From Chloroflexota bacterium (GTDB lineage: Bacteria > Chloroflexota > Anaerolineae > Caldilineales > Caldilineaceae), in NCBI GenBank assembly GCA_018969295.1, contig JAGWYN010000005.1, positions 101,008 to 165,007 of the forward strand: a stretch of DNA of 64,000 bases, written 5' to 3'. The notes under the pieces are model-generated. The model did not search any database and was not told where the DNA came from. It saw only the letters and a program-made list of their open reading frames with translations. Shown here one piece after another: positions 17,753 through 26,948 of this stretch; position 1 is the stretch's first letter; every line of letters starts with the position of its first letter. Made by a program: the position numbers and the translations under genes.

Positions 17753-18253
17753 CTACTGCTCGTCTTCTCCACCGTGTGAGTGCCCATGCTCGATCTCATC
17801 GGGCGTAGCTGGGCGAACAGCGACTACCTTGACGTCAAAGTGCAGGGTCTCGCCAGCCAGCCAATGATTAAAATCGATGACCACCCCGTCGGGCTGGATT
17901 TCGCTGACGTAGCCTTCGATCGTCTCATTGTTTTCTTCGTCAAAAAACTCGAGCATCATTCCCGGCTCCAATTCGACATCTTCCTCGAAAGAGTCCAGGT
18001 CAACAATCTGAACGTTGTCCGGGTCATACTCGCCATACGCCAAATCTGGGGTCACAACCACTTGCTTGCGCTCGCCAAGAGCCAGCCCATACAGAGCCGC
18101 TTCCAAGCCAGGGATAATTTCCCCAGCCCCCTGCAAGAATTCCAACGGGCCTTCTTCCGCAGAGCTATCGACTACTTCCCCCCCAGCCACGGTAAGAGTA
18201 TATTCGATCCGTACGACTCTTCCATCCGCAACCGTCAAGTTTTTGTCGTTCAT
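17753..18253 (-). CDS. FKBP-type peptidyl-prolyl isomerase, SlyD-like
   Basis: A 166-residue cytoplasmic prolyl isomerase/chaperone. The FKBP half has VRIEYTLTVAGGEVVDSS, GAGEIIPGLEAAL and PDLAYGEYD. The insert-in-flap chaperone domain follows, with the usual acidic loop, then FNHWLAGETLHFDVKV. The C-terminus is His-rich (HGHSHGG), like the metal-binding tail of SlyD but short. The start ATG overlaps the cspA stop (ATGA), so translation is coupled to the cold-shock gene. Confidence 0.9.
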   Translation of the reverse strand: MNDKNLTVADGRVVRIEYTLTVAGGEVVDSSAEEGPLEFLQGAGEIIPGLEAALYGLALGERKQVVVTPDLAYGEYDPDNVQIVDLDSFEEDVELEPGMMLEFFDEENNETIEGYVSEIQPDGVVIDFNHWLAGETLHFDVKVVAVRPATPDEIEHGHSHGGEDEQ

Positions 18254-18477
18254 CTACTTGCGCCGCCCAACTTCACGACATTGGCTGCTGCAGGTCCTTT
18301 TGCACCCTGCTCAATGGTAAATTCAACTTTATCGCCTTCTGCCAAGCTCTTGAAACCTGAACTGGTGACTGCCGAATAGTGCACAAATACATCAGCCCCT
18401 CCCCGATCCCGGGCAATGAAGCCAAAGCCTTTGGCGTCGTTGAACCATTTTACGATGCCAGTTTCGCGCTCACTCAT
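18250..18477 (-). CDS. cspA: Cold-shock domain protein
   Basis: This 75-residue single cold-shock domain binds single-stranded RNA or DNA and prevents mRNA folding. Both RNP motifs are present: KGFGFIARD and DVFVHYSAV. The start at 18477 is chosen because AGGAGAG lies just upstream and the domain begins at once. An upstream in-frame ATG would only add a repetitive D-A-S-E stretch encoded by the leader repeat. It forms a two-gene operon with the SlyD-like isomerase. Confidence 0.95.
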   Translation of the reverse strand: MSERETGIVKWFNDAKGFGFIARDRGGADVFVHYSAVTSSGFKSLAEGDKVEFTIEQGAKGPAAANVVKLGGASR

Positions 18478-18490
18478 CTCTCTCTCCTTT

Positions 18491-18526
18491 TCTGATGCAT
18501 CTTCTGATGCATCTTCTGATGCATCG
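18491..18526 (-). repeat. Three tandem 12-base repeats in the cspA leader
   Basis: TCTGATGCATCT occurs three times in a row (18491-18502, 18503-18514 and 18515-18526, the last with one changed base). It lies in the untranslated leader between the promoter and the ribosome site. Each unit holds the palindrome ATGCAT. Confidence 0.9.
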
Positions 18527-18549
18527 TTCATCGATTTATTCCTGTGACC

Positions 18550-18578
18550 ACTATACGGAAATCCGACAGTTCTGTCAA
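18550..18578 (-). promoter_or_regulatory. cspA promoter
   Basis: On the minus strand TTGACA (18573-18578) and TATAGT (18550-18555) are exactly 17 bases apart. The predicted leader is about 65 bases and contains the triple repeat. Confidence 0.8.
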
Positions 18579-18656
18579 TTAGAGACACTTCCCTAATGGA
18601 CAGGGCCCCCTGGGTATGGGATGTCTGTTGCATCCGTCTTCATGGGGCCACAGGCT

Positions 18657-18684
18657 TTGAAAGAAAGCACCGACACAGTACAAT
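18657..18684 (+). promoter_or_regulatory. Probable promoter of the EamA transporter pair
   Basis: TTGAAA (18657-18662) and TACAAT (18679-18684) are 16 bases apart. This would leave a leader of roughly 95 bases before the TTG start at 18787. With the cspA promoter it explains the gap between 18478 and 18786. Confidence 0.45.
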
Positions 18685-18786
18685 GTTCTCTCTGGCCCAT
18701 CTGCGGCAGCTCTTGGCCATGCTGCAGGCAATCTGTAAAAACAGCCTGCCCTGCAGGCACCAACGACGAACAGGAATAAAAAGCGC

Positions 18787-19644
18787 TTGCAAGGGTTTTG
18801 GTATGTGCTGGCTGCAGCGATTGGTTGGGGCACAACAGGGACAGCACAGGCGTTTGCGCCGACAGGAGCCACTCCCCCCGCCGTCGGTGCCGTACGTCTG
18901 CTGGTCGGTGGGGCAGCTCTGTTGGTGCTGGCGCTGAGCCGCCATCAGTTGCACAGGCGGGGATGGCCGCTGGCAGCGACTGCGACTGCGATTGGGACCC
19001 TGGCAGGGTACCAGCTCTTCTTTTTTGCCGCCGTCGCCCGCACAGGGGTCACGACAGGCACAGTGGTGGCGATCAGCAGCGCTCCCATTCTGGCTGGCCT
19101 GTTGGATGCCCTCCTGGGAGTCCGCCTGCCCCGCTCCTGGCTCTGGTCAACGCTCCTTGCCGTCGCTGGCTCTCTTTTGTTGGTCGGGGCGGGCAGTGCC
19201 GTGGTCGTCGATCTGCCAGGAATCTTGTTTGCCCTCGGCGCTGGCGGCTCCTATGCGCTGTACACGCTGGCCAGCAAGGAGCTGCTGCGCCACCAGCCCC
19301 CCGACGCAGTCACTGCTGTGGCCTTCTGCGGCGGCGCGCTGGTTTTGTCTCCGTTTCTGTTTTTTGTCGATCTGCGCTGGCTGCAGCAGCCACAAGGACT
19401 CTTGGTGGCGCTGCACCTGGGCCTGATCGCCACTGCATTGGCCTATATGCTGTACATTCGTGGGTTGCTGACCCTGCCGCCGGCAGCAGCTGTCACCGTG
19501 GCGCTGGCAGAGCCGCTCACCGCAGCCACCCTGGGTGTCGTACTGCTGGGCGAAGAGCTGACCTTTTCCGCCTGGTGTGGGATGGGCCTGATCTTTGCCG
19601 GCCTGGCAGTACTTGCCCACCGCAGCCCCCCTCCCCTTGACTGA
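18787..19644 (+). CDS. EamA-family (DMT superfamily) transporter
   Basis: A 285-residue inner-membrane protein with ten predicted hydrophobic helices in two five-helix halves, the standard EamA layout. The second half carries ALAEPLTAATLGVVLLGEELT, the most conserved EamA segment. Members export or import metabolites such as amino acids; the substrate is not predictable. The start is TTG with only a weak upstream AGGA, so a start a few codons later is possible. A second DMT gene follows almost directly. Confidence 0.85.
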   Translation: MQGFWYVLAAAIGWGTTGTAQAFAPTGATPPAVGAVRLLVGGAALLVLALSRHQLHRRGWPLAATATAIGTLAGYQLFFFAAVARTGVTTGTVVAISSAPILAGLLDALLGVRLPRSWLWSTLLAVAGSLLLVGAGSAVVVDLPGILFALGAGGSYALYTLASKELLRHQPPDAVTAVAFCGGALVLSPFLFFVDLRWLQQPQGLLVALHLGLIATALAYMLYIRGLLTLPPAAAVTVALAEPLTAATLGVVLLGEELTFSAWCGMGLIFAGLAVLAHRSPPPLD

Positions 19645-19651
19645 ACAGCCC

Positions 19652-20596
19652 ATGGTACGCTCACTCGGTGCCGGCTTGCTGGCAGCGCTCTTCTTCAGCA
19701 GCACCTTTCTACTCAATCGCACCATGAGCCTGGAGGGGGGCCACTGGGTCTGGACAGCCAGCCTGCGCTATCTGTGGATGACCCTTTTTTTGGTGCTTGG
19801 CCCGCTGACAATCGGGCGCGGACCTCTGCTGCTGGCTACCTTTCATCTGTTTCTGCGCCACTGGCGCTTCTGGCTGGTCGTTGGGACGCTCGGGTTTGGC
19901 GTTTTTTATGCAGGCATCGCCTTTGCCGCCTCGTACGCGCCTGCCTGGGTTGTGGCAACAACCTGGCAGATCACCGTCCTGGCTTCTCCGATCGTGCTGC
20001 TGGCGATGGGGCGGCGGGTACCGCCGCGCGGTCTGTTTTTGACCACACTGATCTTTGCCGGCATTCTGTGGGTCAACCTGGCTGAGGCCAGACAGGCAGA
20101 TTGGCAGACAGTCCTGTGGGGGGCTCTCCCGGTGGCAGTGGCAGCCTTTGCCTACCCTGCTGGGCTGCAGCTGCTCTGGGAGGCACGGAGCGGCGGTCAC
20201 TCCGTAATCCCACATCTCGTCGACCCTGTGTTGAACGACAGTTTTGCCCGTGTGCTGCTGTTGACATTGGGCTCGCTGCCTTTCTGGCTCTCGACAATCG
20301 TATTCACCCACCCCCCTCCCCCCTCCGCAGGCCAATGGGCCAGCACGGCGTGGGTCGCTCTGTTGTCCGGCGTTGTTGCAACCAGTCTCTTCGTCTATGC
20401 GCGCCATCGGGCGCACAACAGCTATGAGTTGGCCGCCGTGGACGCAACGCAGGCTGCCGAGGCTATTTTTGCCCTGCTGGGCGAAATTGTCCTGCTCGGA
20501 ACAACGCCGCCCGGCCCGACAGCCCTGGCCGGGATCGGGCTGACCCTGCTGGGGCTGGTGTTTTATCTGCTGGGTCCACACCGCCGCAACGGCTGA
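19652..20596 (+). CDS. DMT-superfamily transporter, multidrug-resistance-efflux type
   Basis: A 314-residue membrane protein with about ten hydrophobic helices. The sequence near LLAALFFSSTFLLNR and the central NDSFARVLLLTLGSLPFW segment resemble the putative multidrug resistance efflux branch of the DMT superfamily rather than canonical EamA. The start at 19652 is preferred over 19595, because the earlier start overlaps the previous gene and adds a proline-rich, non-membrane leader. The adjacent EamA gene may act separately; pairing as a heterodimer is only a guess. Confidence 0.75.
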   Translation: MVRSLGAGLLAALFFSSTFLLNRTMSLEGGHWVWTASLRYLWMTLFLVLGPLTIGRGPLLLATFHLFLRHWRFWLVVGTLGFGVFYAGIAFAASYAPAWVVATTWQITVLASPIVLLAMGRRVPPRGLFLTTLIFAGILWVNLAEARQADWQTVLWGALPVAVAAFAYPAGLQLLWEARSGGHSVIPHLVDPVLNDSFARVLLLTLGSLPFWLSTIVFTHPPPPSAGQWASTAWVALLSGVVATSLFVYARHRAHNSYELAAVDATQAAEAIFALLGEIVLLGTTPPGPTALAGIGLTLLGLVFYLLGPHRRNG

Positions 20597-20640
20597 AAGG
20601 TAGAGATCGTGTTTTTGTCACAGACCTGTCGGCACCCCCC

Positions 20641-22083
20641 ATGAATTTGCGCAGCGTTTTGCATCTGGAAGGCTGGCTTTTGATCTTTTTAGGGGGCACC
20701 ATGCTGGTGCCGATCCCCTTCGCCCTGTACTATTCGTCGACAGATCTGCTCGCCTTTGTCGTTTCCGCCTCCATCACTGCTGCAACCGGCCTGCTGATCG
20801 TCAAGCTCACCCATCTCGAACAGGATGTACGGGTGCGCGAGGGGTTTGCCATCGTCACTTTCGGTTGGTTGCTTGCCGCAGCCTTCGGCGCTTTGCCCTT
20901 TGCCCTCTCTGGTGCACTCCCGTCTTACACCGATGCCTTTTTTGAGACAATGTCTGGCTTCACCACAACAGGCGCCTCCATTCTCACCGACGTCGAAGCC
21001 TTGCCGCACGGCCTCCTCTTCTGGCGCAGCTTCACACACTGGATAGGCGGCATGGGCATCATTCTGCTTTCGCTGGCCATCTTGCCTTCCCTCGGCGTTG
21101 GCGGCATGCAGCTCTTCAAGGCCGAAGTGCCAGGCCCGGTGGCGGACAAGCTCACACCCCGGATCGCAGAGACAGCCAAAATTTTGTGGACGGTCTACGC
21201 GTTGCTCTCCGCTGCCCAGACTCTATTGTTGATGCTGGGCGGGATGGATCTTTACGACGCCCTCTGTCATGCCTTTGCCACGATGGCGACCGGTGGCTTT
21301 TCGACCCACAATGCCAGCATTGCCGCCTACCCCAGCCCCTATCTTCAGTGGGTCCTCCTCGTCTTTATGTTTCTGGCCGGCGCCAATTTTGCACTGCACT
21401 ACCGTGTACTTCTGCACGGCTGGCTTGTCTACCGCCAAAATCGGGAATTCCTGGTCTATCTGTCGCTGATTGGCGGATCTACCCTGCTGGTCTACATGTT
21501 GACCGCAGGCTTTGAGGGAAAACACAGCGAAAAAGCGGTGCGCGACGCACTCTTTCAGGTCGTCTCTATCCAGACCACAACCGGCTTTGTCAGTGTCGAT
21601 TACGAACAGTGGCCCTTCGCAGCCCAGTTGATCCTGCTGTTGTTGATGTTTGTGGGTGGCTGCGCAGGGTCCACCAGCGGAGGCATGAAGGTTCTGCGGC
21701 TCTACCTGCTCGGCAAATTCGTGGCCGCTGAACTGCAGCGGCTGATCCACCCCCAGGCGATTGTTCCTGTACGCATGCGCCAGCAGACGATCCCACGCGA
21801 GGTGATGACCCATGTGATCGGCTTTGCAGTGCTCTATCTTCTGGTCTTTGCGACAGGGACTCTGCTGGTTGCCTTGCTCGGCTTCGACATGCCGACCTCC
21901 TTCGGTGCCGTCGCAGCCACCCTCGGCAACGTCGGGCCTGGGCTGGGCGACGTCGGTGCCATCGACAACTTTGCAGCATTCCCGGCTGCGGGCAAATGGC
22001 TGCTCTCGTTTTTGATGCTGCTTGGCCGCCTGGAGCTTTACACTGTGCTGATCCTCTTTGCGCCGGCCTACTGGCGTCGTTGA
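20641..22083 (+). CDS. trkH: Trk potassium uptake membrane subunit TrkH (first copy)
   Basis: TrkH (480 residues) is the ion-conducting subunit of the Trk potassium system. Four pore-loop repeats are visible with filter glycines: SGFTTTGAS, MATGGFSTHNAS, SIQTTTGFVS and TLGNVGPGLG. This copy starts at 20641 and is followed by typA, trkA and a second trkH. It needs a TrkA-type gating ring for regulation, and a single trkA sits between the two copies. Confidence 0.95.
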   Translation: MNLRSVLHLEGWLLIFLGGTMLVPIPFALYYSSTDLLAFVVSASITAATGLLIVKLTHLEQDVRVREGFAIVTFGWLLAAAFGALPFALSGALPSYTDAFFETMSGFTTTGASILTDVEALPHGLLFWRSFTHWIGGMGIILLSLAILPSLGVGGMQLFKAEVPGPVADKLTPRIAETAKILWTVYALLSAAQTLLLMLGGMDLYDALCHAFATMATGGFSTHNASIAAYPSPYLQWVLLVFMFLAGANFALHYRVLLHGWLVYRQNREFLVYLSLIGGSTLLVYMLTAGFEGKHSEKAVRDALFQVVSIQTTTGFVSVDYEQWPFAAQLILLLLMFVGGCAGSTSGGMKVLRLYLLGKFVAAELQRLIHPQAIVPVRMRQQTIPREVMTHVIGFAVLYLLVFATGTLLVALLGFDMPTSFGAVAATLGNVGPGLGDVGAIDNFAAFPAAGKWLLSFLMLLGRLELYTVLILFAPAYWRR

Positions 22084-22119
22084 TTTTTTCCGATGCAATC
22101 AAACCTGCACGCTGCAAAA

Positions 22120-22148
22120 TTGCCATACGGCCAGCAGACACGTACAAT
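22120..22148 (+). promoter_or_regulatory. Promoter upstream of typA
   Basis: TTGCCA (22120-22125) and TACAAT (22143-22148) are 17 bases apart. The predicted start near 22155 lies before, not after, the hairpin at 22177-22203. Confidence 0.6.
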
Positions 22149-22176
22149 ACACAAAGAGGCAAAGAGGCCTTCAACC

Positions 22177-22203
22177 GCTCGGCAGGGCCAGCCGAGCTTT
22201 TTT
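22177..22203 (+). terminator. Terminator or attenuator before typA
   Basis: Perfect seven-base arms GCTCGGC and GCCGAGC around a seven-base loop are followed by TTTTTT (22198-22203). It ends trkH transcripts and, given the promoter just upstream, may also attenuate typA. Confidence 0.8.
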
Positions 22204-22255
22204 GTGCCGCAAAATTACGGCGGGCGCCGCTAACAGCTCCCGCAAACAGGAACCT

Positions 22256-24127
22256 ATGCATTCCACTCAGACTCTACCCCAGCCGGTCCATGCCGGCCGC
22301 ACCACCGTCTCGCGCAGCGATCTTCGCAACATCGCCATCATTGCCCACGTCGACCACGGCAAGACCACCCTTGTCGACGGAATGCTACGACAGACCAAAG
22401 TCTTCCGTGACAACCAGACAATCGTCGAACGCGTGATGGATTCCAACGACCTCGAACGAGAGCGAGGGATCACCATTCTGGCCAAAAACACCAGTGTCGA
22501 ATACCACGGCACAACCATCAACATTGTCGATACACCCGGCCACGCCGATTTTGGCGGGGAGGTCGAGCGCATCATGCATATGGTCGACGGCGTGCTTCTG
22601 CTGGTCGATGCCGTCGAAGGACCGATGCCCCAGACCCGCTTTGTGTTGCGGCAAGCCCTCGAGCGCGGCTTGCCGGCCATCGTTGTCGTCAACAAAATAG
22701 ACCGCCCGGCCGCCCGCCCCGACTATGTTGTCAACGCCACCTTCGACTTGTTTATCGACCTGGGCGCCACCGACGAGCAATCTGAATTTCCGGTTGTCTA
22801 CACACGGGCACTCGAACAACGTGCCGGCTACCAGCCCGACGAGTTGGCTCCCAACCTCGACCCTCTCTTCGACACGATCGTCGGCTACCTGCCCCCCCCT
22901 CAGATCGACCCCACCGGCCCTACCCAGCTGTTGGTGGCGACGATCGAGTACAGCAGCTATGTGGGCAAAATTGCAGTCGGCCGGCTCCACAGCGGCTCTC
23001 TGCGCTCCGGCCAGTCAGTTGTACGTATCAACCCACAGGGAGAACACGAAGCTGCCAAAATTTCTCAGCTGTATGTCTTCCGCAACTTGCAGCGGGTAGC
23101 GGTCGAAGAGGCCAGCGCTGGCAGCATCGTGGCCGTCGCCGGGATCGAAACGGTCGGGATCGGCGACACGCTGGCCGACCCCAATGACCCCCAGCCGCTC
23201 CCCCCGATCACCGTTGAAGAACCGACCGTCCGCATGACCTTCGCCGTCAACGACAGCCCCTTCGCTGGCCGTGAGGGCCAGTACCTGACCAGCCGCCAGG
23301 TGCGCGCCCGTCTGCACAACGAACTGGAACGCAATGTGGCGCTGCGCGTGCAGGAGACCGAACGAGCCAACGAGTTTATTGTCTCCGGGCGCGGAGAGCT
23401 GCACCTCGCCATCCTGATCGAAACCATGCGCCGTGAGGGCTACGAATTTGCCGTCAGCCGGCCAGAAGTCATCTTCAAACAGGCCGCCGACGGGGTCGAA
23501 GAACCGATCGAACAGGTCTTTGTCGAGGTCGCCCAGGAGTACCTGGGGGCTGTCCAGGAGATGCTGGGCCGCCGCCGGGCACGGATGCAGACGATCCACT
23601 ACGGCGAAGATGGGACTGTCTATGGCACCTACCTGGCCCCCACACGCGGGCTGCTCGGTTTCCGTCAGCCTTTTCTGACCGCCACTCGCGGCACCGGCAT
23701 CTTCCATACGCTCTTTCATGGCTATGAATCCTACACAGGCGACATCGACCTCCCCAACAGCGGCAAACTGATCGCCCTCGAACCCGGTACAGTCAGCAGT
23801 TACGCGCTGACCAACCTTCAGCAGCGGGGCGCGTTTATTGTGAAACCTGGGGATGCAGTCTATGCCGGCCAGGTAGTCGGTCAGCATATTCGCGAAGAGG
23901 AGCTGGTCGTCAACGTCTGCAAAGCCAAACAGCTGACCAACTTCCGCGAAAAACCCTCTGGGCTGAACGAGATGCTCAACGTCACCCGCGAGCTTTCCCT
24001 CGACGATGCCATTCAATTTCTCGACAACGACGATCTGCTGGAGGTCACCCCGGCGTCGCTGCGTATCCGCAAAAAAATACTCAACCACGAACAACGCCAA
24101 CGCATCCGCCGGGCACAGAAAGGGTAA
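22256..24127 (+). CDS. typA: Ribosome-associated GTPase TypA/BipA
   Basis: TypA (623 residues) is an EF-G-like translational GTPase that assists 50S assembly and growth under cold or other stress. It shows IIAHVDHGKTTLVD (P-loop), RERGITILAKN (switch I), DTPGHADFGGEVER and NKIDRP, then the EF-G-like domains III and V and the BipA-specific C-terminus, including LTNLQQRGAFIVKPGD. The ATG at 22256 follows ACAGGA and begins close to the GTPase domain; earlier in-frame starts fall inside the terminator region. Confidence 0.96.
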   Translation: MHSTQTLPQPVHAGRTTVSRSDLRNIAIIAHVDHGKTTLVDGMLRQTKVFRDNQTIVERVMDSNDLERERGITILAKNTSVEYHGTTINIVDTPGHADFGGEVERIMHMVDGVLLLVDAVEGPMPQTRFVLRQALERGLPAIVVVNKIDRPAARPDYVVNATFDLFIDLGATDEQSEFPVVYTRALEQRAGYQPDELAPNLDPLFDTIVGYLPPPQIDPTGPTQLLVATIEYSSYVGKIAVGRLHSGSLRSGQSVVRINPQGEHEAAKISQLYVFRNLQRVAVEEASAGSIVAVAGIETVGIGDTLADPNDPQPLPPITVEEPTVRMTFAVNDSPFAGREGQYLTSRQVRARLHNELERNVALRVQETERANEFIVSGRGELHLAILIETMRREGYEFAVSRPEVIFKQAADGVEEPIEQVFVEVAQEYLGAVQEMLGRRRARMQTIHYGEDGTVYGTYLAPTRGLLGFRQPFLTATRGTGIFHTLFHGYESYTGDIDLPNSGKLIALEPGTVSSYALTNLQQRGAFIVKPGDAVYAGQVVGQHIREEELVVNVCKAKQLTNFREKPSGLNEMLNVTRELSLDDAIQFLDNDDLLEVTPASLRIRKKILNHEQRQRIRRAQKG

Positions 24128-24133
24128 CGCCCC

Positions 24134-25477
24134 ATGCGAATCATCATTGTTGGAGCAGGTGATGTCGGTTTTCAACTGGGGAGACGCCTTTCACGCGACC
24201 ACCACGACATTACCATCATCGATGCCAATCCCGACAAAGTGCGCCGTGCAGCGGATCAGCTCGACGGGCTGGCGGTTGAGGGGCAGGGAGACAGCTACCG
24301 CGTGCTGCTCCAGGCAGGGATCCGCGAGACCGACGTGCTGGCCGCTGTCACCGACAACGACGATGCCAACCTGATGGCCTGCCGGCTGGCCAAGGCCAGC
24401 GGTGTCGATGTCACGATCGCACGCGTGCGCAACAGCGAGTTCACTGAACCCAACTTTCCCCTGACCCCAGAGCAGCTCGGCGCCGACCATATCATTCACC
24501 CAGAACGCGAGGCGGCCAATGCCATTTTGCGTCTGCTGCAAGAATCGTCGGCCACCCATGTGCTTGATCTTGAAAAAGGAAAAATCGAAGTCATCGGTCT
24601 GATCTTGGAGGCCAATTCTCCGCTGATCGGCCCATCGCTGGCCGAACTCGGCGCTCGTCATGGCCATCCGCCGGTCCAGGTCGTGGCCGTCGAACGCAAC
24701 CACGAGACGATCGTCCCCAAAGGCAGCGACCACCTTTATGCCGGCGACCTGCTTTTTGCTGTCTGCGCCCCAGAATATGCAAAAGAATTTTTTGGACTGG
24801 CCGGTAAACGCAAAAAACAACGCATCGGCAAGGTCATGCTCATGGGCGGCGGCATGGTCGCCCGCTTCATCGCAGAGGCGATGGCGGGCACCACCCACGT
24901 CAAAATCATCGAACACGACTACCTGCGTGCCCAACGACTCGCTGAAAACCTGCCCGGTGCCCTGGTCATCCACGGGGATGGCACCGACCTCGATCTCCTG
25001 CAGGCCGAAGACATCGACGAGATGGATGCCTTTGTCGCAGTCACCGGAGACGACGAAAACAATATCATCGCCACCCTGCTGGCCATCCAGCACGAGGTGC
25101 CCAGGCCGATCGCCCTCGTCAACCGGGTCGCCTATCTGCCGATCCTCCCCACCATCGGGCTCAACACCGTGATCAGCAAACAAATGCTCACGGTCAACGC
25201 GGTCCAACAGTTCATCCAACATCGCCAGGTCGCAGCGATCGCCAACCTGCCCGGCATCGAAGGCCAGATGATCGAGTACATCGCCCGAGAAGGCGCACGC
25301 ATCACCCGCAAGACGCTGCGCGAGACCCGATTCCCCCACTCCGCTGTGGTCGGCGCCATCCTGCGCAACGGGACGTTGCTGATACCAAACGGACAGACCA
25401 TCATCCAGCCCGGCGACCGCACGGTGATGTTTGCCCTGCCCTCTGCCCTGCCCGAGATCGACCGGCTGTTCAGTTGA
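24134..25477 (+). CDS. trkA: Trk system potassium uptake protein TrkA
   Basis: TrkA (447 residues) is the cytoplasmic NAD(H)- and nucleotide-binding ring that gates TrkH. It has two RCK units. The first begins IIIVGAGDVGFQLG at residue 3, with an acidic strand end (TIIDANPD) for NAD. The second begins VMLMGGGMVARFI near residue 236. Each is followed by a TrkA-C domain. It lies six bases after typA and 31 bases before the second trkH, so all are likely co-transcribed. Confidence 0.95.
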   Translation: MRIIIVGAGDVGFQLGRRLSRDHHDITIIDANPDKVRRAADQLDGLAVEGQGDSYRVLLQAGIRETDVLAAVTDNDDANLMACRLAKASGVDVTIARVRNSEFTEPNFPLTPEQLGADHIIHPEREAANAILRLLQESSATHVLDLEKGKIEVIGLILEANSPLIGPSLAELGARHGHPPVQVVAVERNHETIVPKGSDHLYAGDLLFAVCAPEYAKEFFGLAGKRKKQRIGKVMLMGGGMVARFIAEAMAGTTHVKIIEHDYLRAQRLAENLPGALVIHGDGTDLDLLQAEDIDEMDAFVAVTGDDENNIIATLLAIQHEVPRPIALVNRVAYLPILPTIGLNTVISKQMLTVNAVQQFIQHRQVAAIANLPGIEGQMIEYIAREGARITRKTLRETRFPHSAVVGAILRNGTLLIPNGQTIIQPGDRTVMFALPSALPEIDRLFS

Positions 25478-25508
25478 TTGCCCGCAGAGTGGCTAGAGGA
25501 CAAAAGCG

Positions 25509-26948
25509 ATGCGCGTGCGAAGTGTGCTCCATCTCCAAGGATATCTGCTGCTTTTTTGTGCCTTTTTTATGCTGCCCTCTGTGCCCTGGGCTTTCTACTA
25601 CAGCGAAAAAAGCTGGCCACAGCTCCTGCTCAGTGCAGGCATCACCGCCGCCGCTGGGTTTTCCCTTCTGCGTTTCACAGACCTGAACGAGCAGTTGCGT
25701 CTGCGCGAAGGCTTTGCAGTTGTCTCGTTTGCCTGGCTGCTTTTTTCCAGCTTCGGAGCACTCCCCTACTGGCTGACCGGTTCGATTCCCAACCTGACCG
25801 ACGCGCTCTTCGAGACGGTCTCTGGCTTCACCACAACCGGTGCCTCCATCCTGGCCGACATCGAAGCGTTGCCCCATGGCGTGCTTTTTTGGCGCAGCAT
25901 GACCCATTGGATCGGCGGGATCGGGATCGTGGTCATGTCGTTGACCATCCTTCCCATGCTCGGCGTCGGCGGCATGCAGCTTTACAAAGTCGAAGCCGCT
26001 GGCCCTACCGCCGACAAATTGACCCCCCGCATCGCCGAAACCGCCAAAATTCTGTGCGGGGTCTACATTGCCCTCACCCTCTTTCAGACCCTCCTGTTGC
26101 TCCTCGGAGGAATGCATCTTTTCGACGCGCTCTGCACCTCCTTCGGCACCGTGGCAAGCGGCGGTTTCTCCCCGCGCAACGCCAGCATTGCCCACTACCA
26201 AAGCAGCTACATCGAATGGGTGGTCATTTTGTTCATGCTGGCGGCCGGCACCAACTTTGCCCTCCACTTCCGCTTCGCCACCGGCCACCTGCGTTCCTAC
26301 TGGCAAGACCGCGAGTTCCACCTCTTTCTGGGCAGCATTCTGGCCGCCACCCTCTGCGTGCTCTTTGGAGCCTGGCACCTTTACGACGACAAGGGACAGG
26401 CGGTGCGCGAGTCGCTCTTTATGGTGGCCTCGCTGCATACGACCACTGGCTTTGGCCTCGCCGACTATGAGGGCTGGACAGCCAATGCCCAGTTTGTCCT
26501 GCTGTTGGCCATGATGATCGGCGGCAGCGCCGGCTCAACTGCCGGCGGGCTCAAGGTGATTCGCGTCTATCTGCTCTTCAAACATCTGGCCAGCGAATTT
26601 ACCCGCCTGCTCCACCCCCAGGCATTGGCACCGATCCGCCTTCGCAAACAAGCAGTCCCTGCCAATGTGGTCACTGAAGTGCTGGGCTTCGTCGGCATCT
26701 ATGGGGTCGGGCTGTTTGCAGGAACCCTGTTGCTGACAGCCACGGGGGTCGACTGGGTCAGCAGCCTGAGTGCAGTGGTCTCAACGCTCAGTGGGGTCGG
26801 CCCGGGGATGAATTCGCTCGGCCCCTTCGACAACTACGGCTGGCTGGAGCCGGCCGCCAAATGGGTGTTGATGGGCTGTATGTTGCTGGGAAGGCTGGAG
26901 TTTTTCAGCTTGCTGATCCTGCTGTCACCCGCCTACTGGCGCCGCTGA
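25509..26948 (+). CDS. trkH: Trk potassium uptake membrane subunit TrkH (second copy)
   Basis: A 479-residue paralogue of the TrkH at 20641, with all four pore loops: SGFTTTGAS, VASGGFSPRNAS, SLHTTTGFGL and TLSGVGPGMN. The two copies are collinear over their whole length but clearly diverged, so the duplication is not recent. It may differ in affinity or ion preference while using the same TrkA ring. Its last 24 bases overlap the convergent lipoprotein gene. Confidence 0.95.
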   Translation: MRVRSVLHLQGYLLLFCAFFMLPSVPWAFYYSEKSWPQLLLSAGITAAAGFSLLRFTDLNEQLRLREGFAVVSFAWLLFSSFGALPYWLTGSIPNLTDALFETVSGFTTTGASILADIEALPHGVLFWRSMTHWIGGIGIVVMSLTILPMLGVGGMQLYKVEAAGPTADKLTPRIAETAKILCGVYIALTLFQTLLLLLGGMHLFDALCTSFGTVASGGFSPRNASIAHYQSSYIEWVVILFMLAAGTNFALHFRFATGHLRSYWQDREFHLFLGSILAATLCVLFGAWHLYDDKGQAVRESLFMVASLHTTTGFGLADYEGWTANAQFVLLLAMMIGGSAGSTAGGLKVIRVYLLFKHLASEFTRLLHPQALAPIRLRKQAVPANVVTEVLGFVGIYGVGLFAGTLLLTATGVDWVSSLSAVVSTLSGVGPGMNSLGPFDNYGWLEPAAKWVLMGCMLLGRLEFFSLLILLSPAYWRR

